Positions 21,148 through 31,442 of a DNA stretch of 64,000 nucleotides are shown here, piece by piece. The position numbers and the translations under genes were made by a program. Origin of the DNA: Protea cynaroides (taxonomy: Eukaryota; Streptophyta; Magnoliopsida; Proteales; Proteaceae); NCBI GenBank assembly GCA_028583415.1, contig CM053266.1, positions 96,586,377 through 96,650,376 on the forward strand, read 5' to 3'. The notes beneath the pieces are model-generated. The model did not search any database. It was not told where the DNA came from and saw nothing but the letters and a program-made list of their open reading frames with translations. Within the stretch, counting starts at the first letter, position 1; each line of letters starts with the position of its first letter.

Positions 21148-22416
21148 TTAAGAAGCTGGAGGTGATGGGGGAGGCAATGCCTCACGGTCTCTATCATAGT
21201 CCTCAGCGTAGACTCTAGTCAACCAAGCTATCTGAGTCTGGGTCGTCTGAAGACTAGCTGTGAGATCAGCCACCCGCTGGTCAGTCACACGCTGAGCATC
21301 CTTAAGCTCTCCCATCTTCAGGTCAGACATACACTGAGCCTCTCGTATCTCGTGTAATATCCTCATTATGTCATTAGATGGAGAATACGAAGGACCAGTT
21401 GCATGCGAAGGACCAGCTGAAGAAGACGGACCAGCTCCAGTAGCATGAGTAGGTGGTGGAGGAGGTATGGCATCTACATCCATGTATAGCCGATCATCAT
21501 CATCCCCATGAACCCCTGCTCCAGCGGCTGCTGCTGCTGCTGCCTCAGCGTCGGCCATCTCCACTCGAGTGAGAGGGCGCACCATCGCGTTCCTCTCCTC
21601 ATCACTGACCTGGGCATCCCGCATGCCCATCTTGCAAATAGCCTCCCAATCCAGAGGCGATGAGAAGGATTTCTTCTGAATCTTCTCATCCAATAAATCA
21701 ACCCCCAGGCGGGTAAGCAAGGTAGTGATCATGCGTCCATAAGGAAGGTTGCCAGTGTGACTGGGCAACGTGGCACTGATCATCGTACGCATGATGATGT
21801 AGGGAAGGCAGACGGGCTGCCTAGTGCATATGCGGTATAGCAGGTACTGGGTCAACTGGGAGACCCTCTCATAGTGTCCACTCTACGATATCAGATTATG
21901 CTGAATGATCTTGCAGTATACCCGTGGATCTGAATGTAGATAACTCGCTTTCATCTCCCAGTGAACAGGTCTGATGAGCTGACGATCGATCTCAGCCCTC
22001 ATCTGTAGAGAAAAGAACTGGGGCTCTCCAGGAGCACAGAACACCAAGGGGCCATCATAGGAAATTCCCAACAAGTCGGCCAGCTACCGATAATCAAAGG
22101 AAACATCAACCCCCTTGATGTAACTGGTGATCCGAAGCTCACCACCCCTCTCAACATCATTGTAATCTCCCACCACCTGGAGATTACAGTTAAACTGACA
22201 TACCAAGTCAGGACAGGTACATGCGTCATAGGTGATGACGGGAAGCCATCCCTTATCACCAAAGGCCCCCTCCACATTAAACAAGGCTAAGCTAGCCAAG
22301 TCCACTTTGCGGCCGCCCTCTACCTTCTTGCGAGCGTAGTGGGCATACTGTGCCTCGGCTTCAATGGAATGGAAGCGAAGATGGTCGCGAACTCTGGGTA
22401 CCTTGGTACGAGCCAT
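21148..22416 (-). pseudogene. Element B antisense additional ORF
   Basis: 423 codons from MARTKVPRVRDHLRF to PPPSPPAS. Same domain order as D: FGDKGWLPVITYDACTCPDL, LADLLGISYDGPL, ERVSQLTQYLLYRICTRQPV, LPYGRMITTLLTRLGVDLLD, a DDDDRLYMDVDAIPPPPPTH patch, and a C-terminal coiled coil with RMxELKDAQR-like repeats. Only two stops, both TAG where the other copies have CAG (after SFDYR at 22081-22083, and after HNLIS at 21880-21882). No frameshift. It is antisense to the B gag-pol and reads toward the LTR. Confidence 0.77.
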
Positions 22417-22421
22417 AGTAT

Positions 22422-22942
22422 CTGCAAATAAGAAAGAGAAACAAATAATGGATTAGTAGAGAGTTAAAAAAAAAACCCAAAATTTTGACATAATAACGAC
22501 ATAAATTGGTCAAAAGCCTCACTTTTCACCCATATGCGTGGGCAGGAGGACTTACATAGATCATAGACTATCCTGTGAGACTCATACAGTCAGAAATTTC
22601 AACTAATTAGATTGAATTGCAAGGAATTTCAAGAAATTCAAAATCTCGACAAAATTAGGGCAAAAAGTGTAAATTTTGAGTTTCTCGATAACCAACCGAT
22701 GAAACTCAAATATTTTTGAGGGCTTTCGTTCCTCGAGTCACCAACAACAAAAGCCCCTAATAAAAATCGAATTTTTATGGTTGGAAAAAGTTTAATTTGA
22801 AAATACGAGATAAACGAGCAAAAACCTAGGTAAAGAAACCTAAAAAGATGAAAAGGTAGAAGACATACTTGTAGCGGAGGTGTAGACGACGAAACAAGGA
22901 GTGCAAACCACCAATGGATCGGAGTTGTTACTGTAGCAACTC
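22422..22942 (-). promoter_or_regulatory. Antisense-ORF leader with intron signals (element B)
   Basis: On the minus strand: GAGTTGCTACAGT (22942-22930), donor CTACAA|GTATGT at 22868, acceptor TTATTTGCAG ending 22422, ATG at 22416. Implied intron 447 bp. Confidence 0.6.
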
Positions 22943-23014
22943 AGAGGGATGAGTTGAGTCGAAGCGGAGAAGAAAGAATGGGAAATGGACTTTGAATCGG
23001 AACTTAAAAATCAG

Positions 23015-23225
23015 ATTTTTAGTCCGGGGGTCGGAAAATTCGATTAAAACAATCGACCCCCGCATCGATGCTTGGCTCTCGAAAATCTATAAGAGAACCA
23101 GGGGTCGCACCCTGGGTCGGACATCCTCCGACCCCCCCATCGACCCCTGGCTCTCGGGAAGAATGGGTGATTTCCCAGGGTCGTAGACTGAGGGTCGGAC
23201 ACCCATCGACCCCCACCATCGACCC
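23015..23225. repeat. GGGGGTCGA inverted-repeat array (element B internal)
   Basis: About eight units such as CGGGGGTCGGA, CATCGACCCCTGG, GGGTCGCACCC. Same core as the B LTR arrays. It lies between divergent gag and antisense-ORF starts. Confidence 0.8.
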
Positions 23226-23372
23226 TGCAGTGAAAACACAGTATTTTCGACAGAATGATCTGAAAAATTTGAAATTTGCATTTGTTAGTGGTTTTAAAAT
23301 ATGAGAATGAAGTATTTAATGATTGTCTCTCGTGTTCAATGATTTCAGGCAATCCCACTATCAGATTAATTA

Positions 23373-24634
23373 ATGGCGGGACACAGAGTAACCAGACAGA
23401 GCCGTAACTCTATTCCACCACCACCACCTGTGGGGGAAGATAACCAGACACAACCGGGAACACAAGGGAACATGAACACGGCACCGTCCGTCATAAATGG
23501 GTAGTCAAATCCTACCAATCTACCAGCTCCACCTACAGACTTGGCCACGGTCGTAATGAACTTGGCACCACAGCTGCAACAAATGCAACAGGCACAAGCT
23601 ACTATACAAGCTGCCATAGACATAACTCCTCCAGCTGCACAGACACCTCCATTGCCAGCAGGACAGGCAAACACAGCACCAGGGGGAGTAACACAGCACC
23701 CCACGCACCTCAGACTCCTATCATTCAGGCTCATGTACAAAATCCTGAGATAGCTCAAGGTGGATATCAATACCAACCACCTATTTATGGAGCGTATGTT
23801 CTGCAGCCACTGGACCACTCCAGACTGGTAGAGCGTTTTCTGAAACTGAAGCCCAGAGAGTTTAATGGCAAGCCAACAGATCCTTTATGGCCGGCACACT
23901 AGGTTGATGAAATGGAAAGAAAATTTATGGTGATGACACTAAATGAAGAAGAAAAAGTGTTGTGCGCCACCATTATACTGAAAGGAGATGCACACCATTG
24001 GTGGAGGTCTACCAGGATGTATTTACTTACAAAGCACGCCCAACTGACTTGGGATATTTATAAAGAGGCGTTCTTTGAGAAGTACTTTCCTAGAGCGGAG
24101 ATTCTATGGAAAGAGAGTTCCTAAGTTTATATCAGGGACAGATGACCGTGGATGCGTATCAACAGCGTTATGAAGAGCTATTCTTCTTTGCATCCACTAG
24201 TATGCAAGAGGAAAACACAAAGACCCAAAGGTTCGTCATGGGACTTAGGGGAAGCATCCGCGAGCACGTTCTGGGACATGAAAAGAAAATCTATAATGAA
24301 GCGGCACAAATTGCTCGAGTTATAGAATCGAGCCAGAAGGAGAGTTATTTCATGCAAAATAGAGGTATAATAAGGCCAGCTGGAAATTCTTATAATGGAG
24401 GGAATAACAAGACATTCAAACCCTTCCATACTCAAGGCTTTACCGCTGCAACTAAGACTACTCCAGTAGCTCAACAACAACAGAAGCCAATTACTGAAGG
24501 GATAAAATGTTTTAACTGCAACCAAGTAGGACATATAGCAAGGGAATGTCCTAAGCCCAAGAAACAGCTACATCAAGGACGAGTTTACGTGGTTACATCT
24601 GAGGATGCTGCCGCATCGCCTGATGTAGTCACAG
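23373..24634 (+). pseudogene. gag: Element B gag
   Basis: Starts MAGHRVTRQSRNSIPPPPP. Pro/Gln-rich N-terminus (TDLATVVMNLAPQLQQMQQA), capsid-like DPLWPAH*VDEMERKF and LCATIILKGDAHHWW, then YEELFFFAS and GLRGSIREHVLG, and a knuckle CFNCNQVGHIARECP near 24510-24552. Breaks: TAG after SVING, frameshift near 23700, TAG for Trp in WPAHW, frameshift near 24100. Without splicing the frame runs into a stop at 24655-24657, inside the candidate intron. Confidence 0.87.
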
Positions 24635-24705
24635 GTATGACTTACATTTTTAGTTAGTTGTATTACATTGTATGAGTATGTAGACTAAACCAAGACAAAT
24701 CACAG
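24635..24705 (+). other. Candidate intron at the gag-protease junction (element B)
   Basis: 71 bp, starts GTATGA after CACAG and ends AATCACAG before GTATCG. It contains in-frame stops; removing it keeps the gag-protease frame. The 10-mer TCACAGGTAT is repeated at both ends, so a duplicated insertion is the alternative. Plant introns of about 70 bp are at the lower size limit. Confidence 0.5.
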
Positions 24706-27700
24706 GTATCGTACCTATTAATGGCATTCCCACCAGAGTACTCTTTGATTCAGGAGCTACTCATTCCTTTATATCTGTGACGTTTGGAAAGAAGTTAAAT
24801 CTACCCCTTAAATCCTTAGACTACAAACTACTTGTACGATCACCTATGGGATTAGAAGTGGAGTTAGAAAAAGGTTATGGACCATGTCCAGTTCTTATTG
24901 GTGAAAAGACCTTGGATGCGACCTTGATCCAACTTGAGATGGCAAACTTAGACGTCATCTTGGGAATGGACTGGTTAGTTCGGCATTCTGCAAACTTATT
25001 GTGTGCCAAAAAGAAGCTGACATTTAAAGACAAGGAAGGAGCAGAGTTCAATTTTCGGGAACCAAACTTCCCCGTAAATGAAAGCTCATACTCTCGGCGC
25101 TAAAGGCTAAGAAGTGCCTTGAGAAAGGAGCAGTCGGATATTTAATATCTGTGGTTGACCTTACCAAGGAAGCACCACGAATGGAAGATATTGATGTCAT
25201 GCATGACTTTTCAGACGTATTTTTGGAAGAACTACTAGGATTACCACCTGACCAAGCTACAGAGTTTCTTATAGATCTTATACCTGGAGCCGCACCAGTA
25301 TCGAAAGCACCTTATAGGATGACTCCTACTGAACTGAAGGAATTGAAAGTACAACTACAAGAACTGTTGGACAAGGGTTACATTCGCCCTAGCATATCAC
25401 CATGGGGAGCGCCAGTATTATTTGTGAAGAAGAAGGACGGTAGCGTTCGCTTGTGTATAGACTATCGAGAACTGAATAAACTGACAATCAAGAATTGGTA
25501 TCCATTGCCTTGGATCAATGACCTATTCGATCAGTTGCAAGGTGCCAAAGCTTTCTCAAAGATTGATCTTCGGTCAGGCTACCATCAGCTGAAGATTAAG
25601 GATGGTGATATCCCCAAGACAACATTCAGGACCAGATATGGACATTATGAATTTTTGGTCATGTCTTTTGGATTGACAAACGCACCAGCAACCTTTATGG
25701 AACTTATGAACCGGGTTTTCCACTACATGTTGGATACGTCGGTTATTGTATTCATTGATGATATATTAGTCTACTCCAAGGACGAGGAAACGCATGTTAA
25801 GAATCTAAACGCCGCTCTGCAGTGACTACAGAAGGAAAAGCTCTACGCCAAATTTACAAAGTGTGAGTTTAGGCTAAAGGAAGTCGCATTTCTAGGCCAT
25901 GTAGTATCCGTTGAAGGAATTAAAGTGGATCCCAACAAGATCGAGGCTATTGTAAAGAGGGAAGCACTGAAGAGCGTTGCAGAAATTAGAAGTTTTCTAG
26001 GTCTAGCTGGATATTATCGACGATTTGTGGAAGACTATTCTTGAATTTTCGTACCTCTTACCAGTTTGACTAAGAAGGGCGAGAATTTTGTTTGGACGGA
26101 CAAATGCGAGAAGAGTTTCCAAACCTTGAAGGCAAGATTGATATCAGCTCCAATCTTGACCATCCCGATTTTAGGACAACCATTTATCTTGTACACCGAT
26201 GCGTTAGGACTGGGATTAGGATGTGTACTCATGCAAGGAGAACAAGTAATTGCTTATGCCTCAAGGCAACTGAAGACACATGAGAAGAACTATCCTACAC
26301 ATGATTTGGAACTAGCGGCAGTAGTACATGCTGTCAAAATATGGAGACATTATCTGTACAGGGAGAAGTTTCAGATTAAATCAGACCATAAAAGTCTTAC
26401 TTATCTATTTAACCAGAAGGAGCTGAATATGAGACAAAGAAGATGGCTGGAACTATTGAAAGACTATGATTGTGATATCCAGTATCATCCAGGGAAAGCT
26501 AATGTAGTAGCCGATGCGTTGAGTAGAAAGGCAACGATAAAATCTCAGGAAGAGGTTAGCACAACTGCCGCAATGTGTACTAACAGAAAGGTATTCAAGC
26601 ACGGTAATGAGCAGTTTATGATAGATGCACCAGATGGATCAGCCAACCAAGGGTTTATTCATCGGTTTTCAAATATGTTCGCCGCATTGAAGATTATACC
26701 GGATATAGTTGATGAAGTAAAGACAGCTATCAAATCAGACCCTTACCTAAGAACGGTACAAGAGGACATCGAAAAAGGTAGGACTAACCCTGTGTTCACC
26801 TTGGACGAAGGAAAAGTACTGAAGTACAAAGGAAGAATATGTGTACCCAAAACAGAAAGCTTGGACATTAGACACCGATTGATGAAAGAAGCCCATATCA
26901 CCATCTATTTGATACATTCTGGAAGTACAAAAATGTATCATGATCTAAAGAAATTATATTGGTGGAGAGGAATGAAAGCAGATGTAGCTAAGTTCGTGTC
27001 TCAATGCCTAAATTATCAGAAAGTAAAGGCTGAATGACAAAGACCGGCTGGACTGTTACAGCTGTTACCGAAACCAGCATAGAAATGGGACTGCATCACT
27101 ATGGACTTCGTCACGGGATTACCATTGACTCCTCGAGTAGTTGACGCAGTTTGGGTGATTGTAGACCGCCTGACTAAAACAACTCGCTTTATACCTATAC
27201 GACCTCAGTATACACTGGAGAGGTTACCTAAGCTGTATGTGGATAACATTGTGCGATTACATGGTGTACCTGAAAGCATTGTGTCCGATAGAGATCCACG
27301 ATTTACTTCAAAGTTTTGGGAAGGATTGCAAAAGGCTATGGGTACAACATTGAAGTTTAGTACTGCATTCCATCCACAGACAGATGGACAGTCAGAGCGT
27401 ACAATTCAGATTCTAGAAGATATGCTTCGAGCATGTGTAATTGATTTTAAAGGATCATGGGATGAAAAGTTATCACTGATTGAGTTCGCTTATAATAATA
27501 GCTATCAGGCTACTATACCGATGTCACCCTATGAAGCACTGTATGGCAGAAAGTGTCGAACTCCTTTGTTTTTAAATGAAGTTGGGGAACGTAGTATTGT
27601 TGGACCAGAATTTTTTGAAGAGACTTATCGAGTGGTCAACATTATCATAGAAAGAGTGAGAACAGCTCAAAATCGTCAGAAGCAATATGCAGATACTCGA

Positions 27701-28191
27701 CGTCGAGCCCTTAAATTCATCGTGGGTGATAAAGTATTCTTAAAAGTATCGCCCTATGCGAGGATTGAAACAGTTCGGACAGAAAGGGAAATTATATCCG
27801 AGGTATGTCGGGCCATATGAAATTCTAGCTAAGCGTGGGAAAGTGGCTTACCAGTTAGCACTACCACCATCTATGTCAAGTGTGCATGACGTATTTCATA
27901 TTTTCTTATTGAAGAAGTATGTCAAGGATCCAACGCACATTCTGACAGTAGATCTACCTGATTTGACTGAAGATTTGACATTTGGAGTAGCTACAACTGA
28001 AATCACTAGTCGGAAGGTTCAACGACTACGCAACCGTGATATCTATTATGTTAAGGTCACCTGGAGAAGATATGAAAGAAATCACATGGGAAGAAGAGAA
28101 TGCTATGCGAAGGCAATATCCTCATTTATTTGACTCAGAAGGTATGTACAATTTCGAGGACAAATTTTTTATAAGTAGGGGGGAGTTGTAA
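24706..28191 (+). pseudogene. pol: Element B pol
   Basis: Protease VLFDSGATHSF (near 24745-24780) and GMDWLVRHSANLL; RT VRLCIDYRELNKLTIKN (near 25450) and FIDDILVYSKDEE (near 25755); RNase H LYTDALGLGLGCVLMQGEQ, THDLELAAVVHAVKIWRHYL and KANVVADALSRK; integrase zinc region HSGSTKMYHDLKK..CLNYQK, in which the second Cys of the CxxC is Tyr; core DFVTGLPLTPRVVDAVW, SDRDPRFTSKFWEGLQ and AFHPQTDGQSERTIQILEDM; then KVFLKVSP, GPYEIL and chromodomain remnant RNRDIYYVKVTWR. Breaks include a shift near 25070, stops near 25822 and 26041, TGA at about 27035, TAG for Trp at about 27080, and shifts near 27750 and 28070 (the last inside the chromodomain). Confidence 0.92.
28173..28186 (+). other. Polypurine tract before B 3' LTR
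   Basis: AAGTAGGGGGGAGT, identical to 6812-6825, next to TGTAAGACCC. Confidence 0.85.
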
Positions 28192-28548
28192 GACCCGTAT
28201 CAAACTAACCCGGTCTTACCACCTTGAACCAGGTCTACCCATCATGGTCGAGCCAAATGGATCAAGTACGTGAGGGAGATCGCGATCCCATGTATTAAAC
28301 TGACCCAAAAACACTAAAAATAGGGGAGGGTCGCACACCCAGCTAGGCAGGGTCGGACCCCCCAAGATAGAAAGTCAGACCCTGAGTTTTTAGTTGGGGG
28401 TCAGACATTTTAGAACCAGGGGTCGACGGGATCTCCGACCCCCTCATCGACCCCCAGTCTGTCGACAGAAACCGTGATTTGAAAACTTTCCAAATTTCAA
28501 TGGGATTCTTTCCTAATCTCAATGGGACTTATTTTTGGAGTTTCTAAT

Positions 28549-28558
28549 CTATAAATAG
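28549..28558 (+). promoter_or_regulatory. TATA box of B 3' LTR
   Basis: CTATAAATAG about 360 bp into the LTR, about 90 bp after array 1. A transcript starting here would have a leader of more than 1.8 kb in the LTR, containing array 2 and the small ORF. Confidence 0.75.
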
Positions 28559-30047
28559 GACGTCCCTAGGCCTCTTTCACTCCTTTTAGAACCCTAATTG
28601 GATTGAGAGAAAGAGAAGAGAAGGAGAAGATAAAGAGAAGAGAAGGAAAGTGGAGAAGAAGATCAAAGAGAAGGCTTCAGAGAGACAAGCCTAATTCTTA
28701 GGTATGGGTACTATCTCCATGTAATTCTACAGATCTTAGAATGGATAGTGAAGAGGGAATGATCTAGGAGAAACCCAAATCATCCATCCATGGTTAGGTT
28801 TTCATGGAAAACCATGGGAGAAATCATAAAAACCATATAGGTGAATGAACTATGGTTCTGGACCATAAAACATGTGTGGAATGGATTCTAGAAGCAAGCC
28901 ATAGGACCCCAAACACGAAGGAATGGACTGAAGGATGAAAATTTGACGAAACCCACAGGGGGTCGCATGAGGGGTCGATGGCTAATTGACCCTACCAGAC
29001 CCTAACAATCGACCCCCAGTGTTCGGAAAGTCTAGACTATGGGTGGTCGCACCCAGGGTCGATGGAACCTCCGACCCTGGCATCGACCCCCAGTTAAAAG
29101 CATGTTTTTTAAAATCAGAAATAATTCTAATTAAATTCTATCGACTTGATTAGGTCTTTTAGTGATATAATATCGATATATAGTTGATTCTTAAAGCTTG
29201 AAAGAGGACCTATGATCAAGTAAAGGTGAGGGAACAAGACCTAAACTAATTGGTTAATAATAAACTGTTTTACTCTTGAGTCTAATGCCATGATTGATTT
29301 TATACGTGTATAATTGTTATGTGCATTCAACATGTCATCCAATATTTCTATTATTACTGTTCATGCATATTTAGTTATTGTTTATAACATGATGATGATG
29401 ATGATGATAGGAATAGGCATGTTGATGTATGTGTGTGGTTGGTGTGCTTGATGCGAGCGAGTATCATGGAGAGGTGTCATAGGCGGGGCCTCAGCACTCT
29501 AGCTCTATCTCTAACTCAAGTCTTGTCCACTGACATCATCGTATTGCCATTACTTTAGCAGAACTATTACGTCGTAGGGTATGAGGGGTAGTGGTCTCGG
29601 ACCGTGTAGTCTTTGACTCTGCCAGGGGGGCTTTAGCCCTATCTCTATGGACGTATTGAGGGATGCTGAGGTGAGGCCTTGGATACACTGATTGGCATTA
29701 GGAATGGTTAGTTGCGAGCCCAGTTTGCGAGCCCTCGCCAGTAGGGGCTTACGTGTTGGTATGGGCAACGGGTACAACAATAAACATGACCTTTGCGTGT
29801 ACATTGTCCATGGTGGGTGCATGTGGATCGGCAATAAACGTTACCTTTGGGTGGCTTCACACACTCGTGTATAGAGGTTCGGCGTCAATAAACGTGACCT
29901 TTGGCCACCTATCCTTTCTATAGCACATTGCAAACTTATTTTCCAGACCAAAGATATGAATTGAATGCATGCATATGTTTGTTGCATTGTTTTGTTTCCT
30001 TACTGAGCCATGATATGTGCTCACCCTCTCGACGTCGAATATTTTTA

Positions 30048-30182
30048 GTTGATGATGCAGGTACTACAGTTGAAGATTATATGAATGCTCCGGTGTATGC
30101 ACGTATTGCTGCAATGGAAGCTGAAGACTTGGAGGATACGCATGACCCTTCATGCGAGTGCAACTCATGCGTATTCTATTAG
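30048..30182 (+). CDS. LTR small ORF (B 3' LTR), best intact copy
   Basis: 45 codons from GTT to TAG: VDDAGTTVEDYMNAPVYARI, AAMEAEDLEDTHD, PSCECNSCVFY. The open frame extends upstream to an ATG at 29901 (93 residues), but conservation between families starts around SRRRIFLVDDAG, so the true start is unclear. ATG within EDYMNA could also serve. TTTTTAGTTGATGATGCAG just upstream of GTACTACAG resembles a 3' splice site, so this may be an exon of a spliced transcript. Function unknown. Confidence 0.5.
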   Translation, partial: VDDAGTTVEDYMNAPVYARIAAMEAEDLEDTHDPSCECNSCVFY

Positions 30183-30461
30183 AATTTTATCTGAATTTAT
30201 AAAAGGATGTATTTGATATTTTATTTATTTATGTCTCAGTTGATACAACAATAACTTTATATTTTAATTATGATTATTACATTTAGAGTTCTCAGTTCAT
30301 TTACTATAAGACTTCCGCTATTGTGTATTTATTCTGATTATGGTTGTGGACGTGCATGGTTTTATTTTTAATGGATACCGCCTATTAGAGATCCTGGCTG
30401 AACCATTGGTTTATTAGCGGTTCATCACACCGTTCTGAATGGTGCAGAATTAGGGTGTGAC

Positions 30462-31152
30462 GCTCAGTACCTTCTGTACTGCATCTACACTGGGCAGCCT
30501 ATCTACCTTCCTTATATCATCATCAGGACCATGCATCATGCCATGACGCCTAGTTTGGTGGGTAACCTACCCTATGGGTGCTTGATCACCATTCTGCTCA
30601 CTCGCCTACAAGTGGACCTGGTGCATGAGAGGATTCATGATGACACCATTTCAGCTGACCTAGACTGGGAGGCCATCTGCAAGATGGGGATGCGAGATGC
30701 ACAGGTCAGTGACGAGGAGAGAAACACTATAGTGCGTCCCCTTACTCGAGGGGCGGTAGCAGATGCAGAGGTGGCAGCCACGGTGGCAGTAGAGGCATCG
30801 GAGAGTGACGATGAGGAGGACGATATTCGGATGTACATGGATGTGGATGCCATACCTCCTCCGTCACTACAGCATTTTACAGGAGCCAGCCCTTCTCAGG
30901 CTTCTTATTCAGTTGGTCCTCGCGCCTACCTTCAGAGACATGATGGATTTATTGTGTGAGATTCACGATGCTCAGTGTACTACAGATCGTCAGGTAGGAG
31001 AGATCATAGACGCTTAGCGCGCGACTGATGGATAGGTGGCGAGTTTCAACGGGAGCCTTTCAACGACCCAGAAATAGGTAGCTTGGCTCATGAGGGTGTA
31101 TGCCAAGGACCGTGGGCAAGACCGAGAGGCATCTCCTCCTTCTACGCCATGA
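30462..31152 (+). pseudogene. Element A antisense additional ORF, C-terminal part
   Basis: Begins mid-domain at AQYLLYCIYTGQPIYLPYII because B is inserted here. Then LPYGCLITILLTRLQVDLVH, DLDWEAICKMGMRDAQVSD and EERNTIVRPLTR, an acidic stretch SESDDEEDDIRMYMDVDAIP, and a coiled-coil end (DRQVGEIIDA..VASFNGSLSTTQK). A frameshift lies near 30905-30930 and TAG or TAA stops occur near 31014, 31035 and 31074. More diverged from D than B or C are. Confidence 0.72.
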
Positions 31153-31427
31153 CATGTACATTTTCTTTCTAGTTGTATTATAGAGTAACTGTCCAGGTTG
31201 TGGACTGTACTCTGGCCCATGATGTACTTTTGTTATTTCATATTCAAGTCTATATATAGCTATATCCATTTGTTTTCCATTTACATACATGCATTATTTT
31301 CTTTCTTAATTTATGTCTCAAACAACACAGGTGCTTATGGTGTGTTCGCATTATGGTTTTTAATTTATCCTAACTCAGTTCACGTCTCTTGTAGAAATAA
31401 TTTGGTTTAATGGAGCAGAGCCTGAGA

Positions 31428-31439
31428 GCTCTGACGCCA
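31428..31439 (-). other. Primer-binding site of element A
   Basis: TGGCGTCAGAGC on the minus strand, two changes from the initiator tRNA-Met complement, three bases from the LTR. Confidence 0.75.
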
Positions 31440-31442
31440 AGC

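Larger units (their letters stand above)
6134..30461 (+). mobile_element. Element B: compound Ty3/gypsy element with a shared central LTR
   Basis: Plus-oriented. Left to right: pol 3' end (6134-6830), polypurine tract, a central LTR (6826-8143 plus 20033-20962, split by element D), a second internal region with antisense ORF, gag and pol (20963-28191), and a 3' LTR (28187-30461). The central LTR has a polypurine tract on its left and an internal region on its right, so it serves both units. The internal region after it lacks the primer-binding site. The left edge is hidden by element C. Bases after 30461 continue the antisense ORF of element A, so B was inserted there. Confidence 0.8.
28187..30461 (+). 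repeat. 3' LTR of element B
   Basis: 2275 bp starting TGTAAGACCC and ending GGGTGTGAC; the final A of the usual GTGTGACA is replaced by the flank. Array 1 about 28324-28460, TATA 28549-28558, array 2 about 28967-29095, GAT tract about 29388-29408, small ORF 30048-30182. Visibly divergent from the central LTR, which argues against both being copies from one insertion. Confidence 0.92.
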
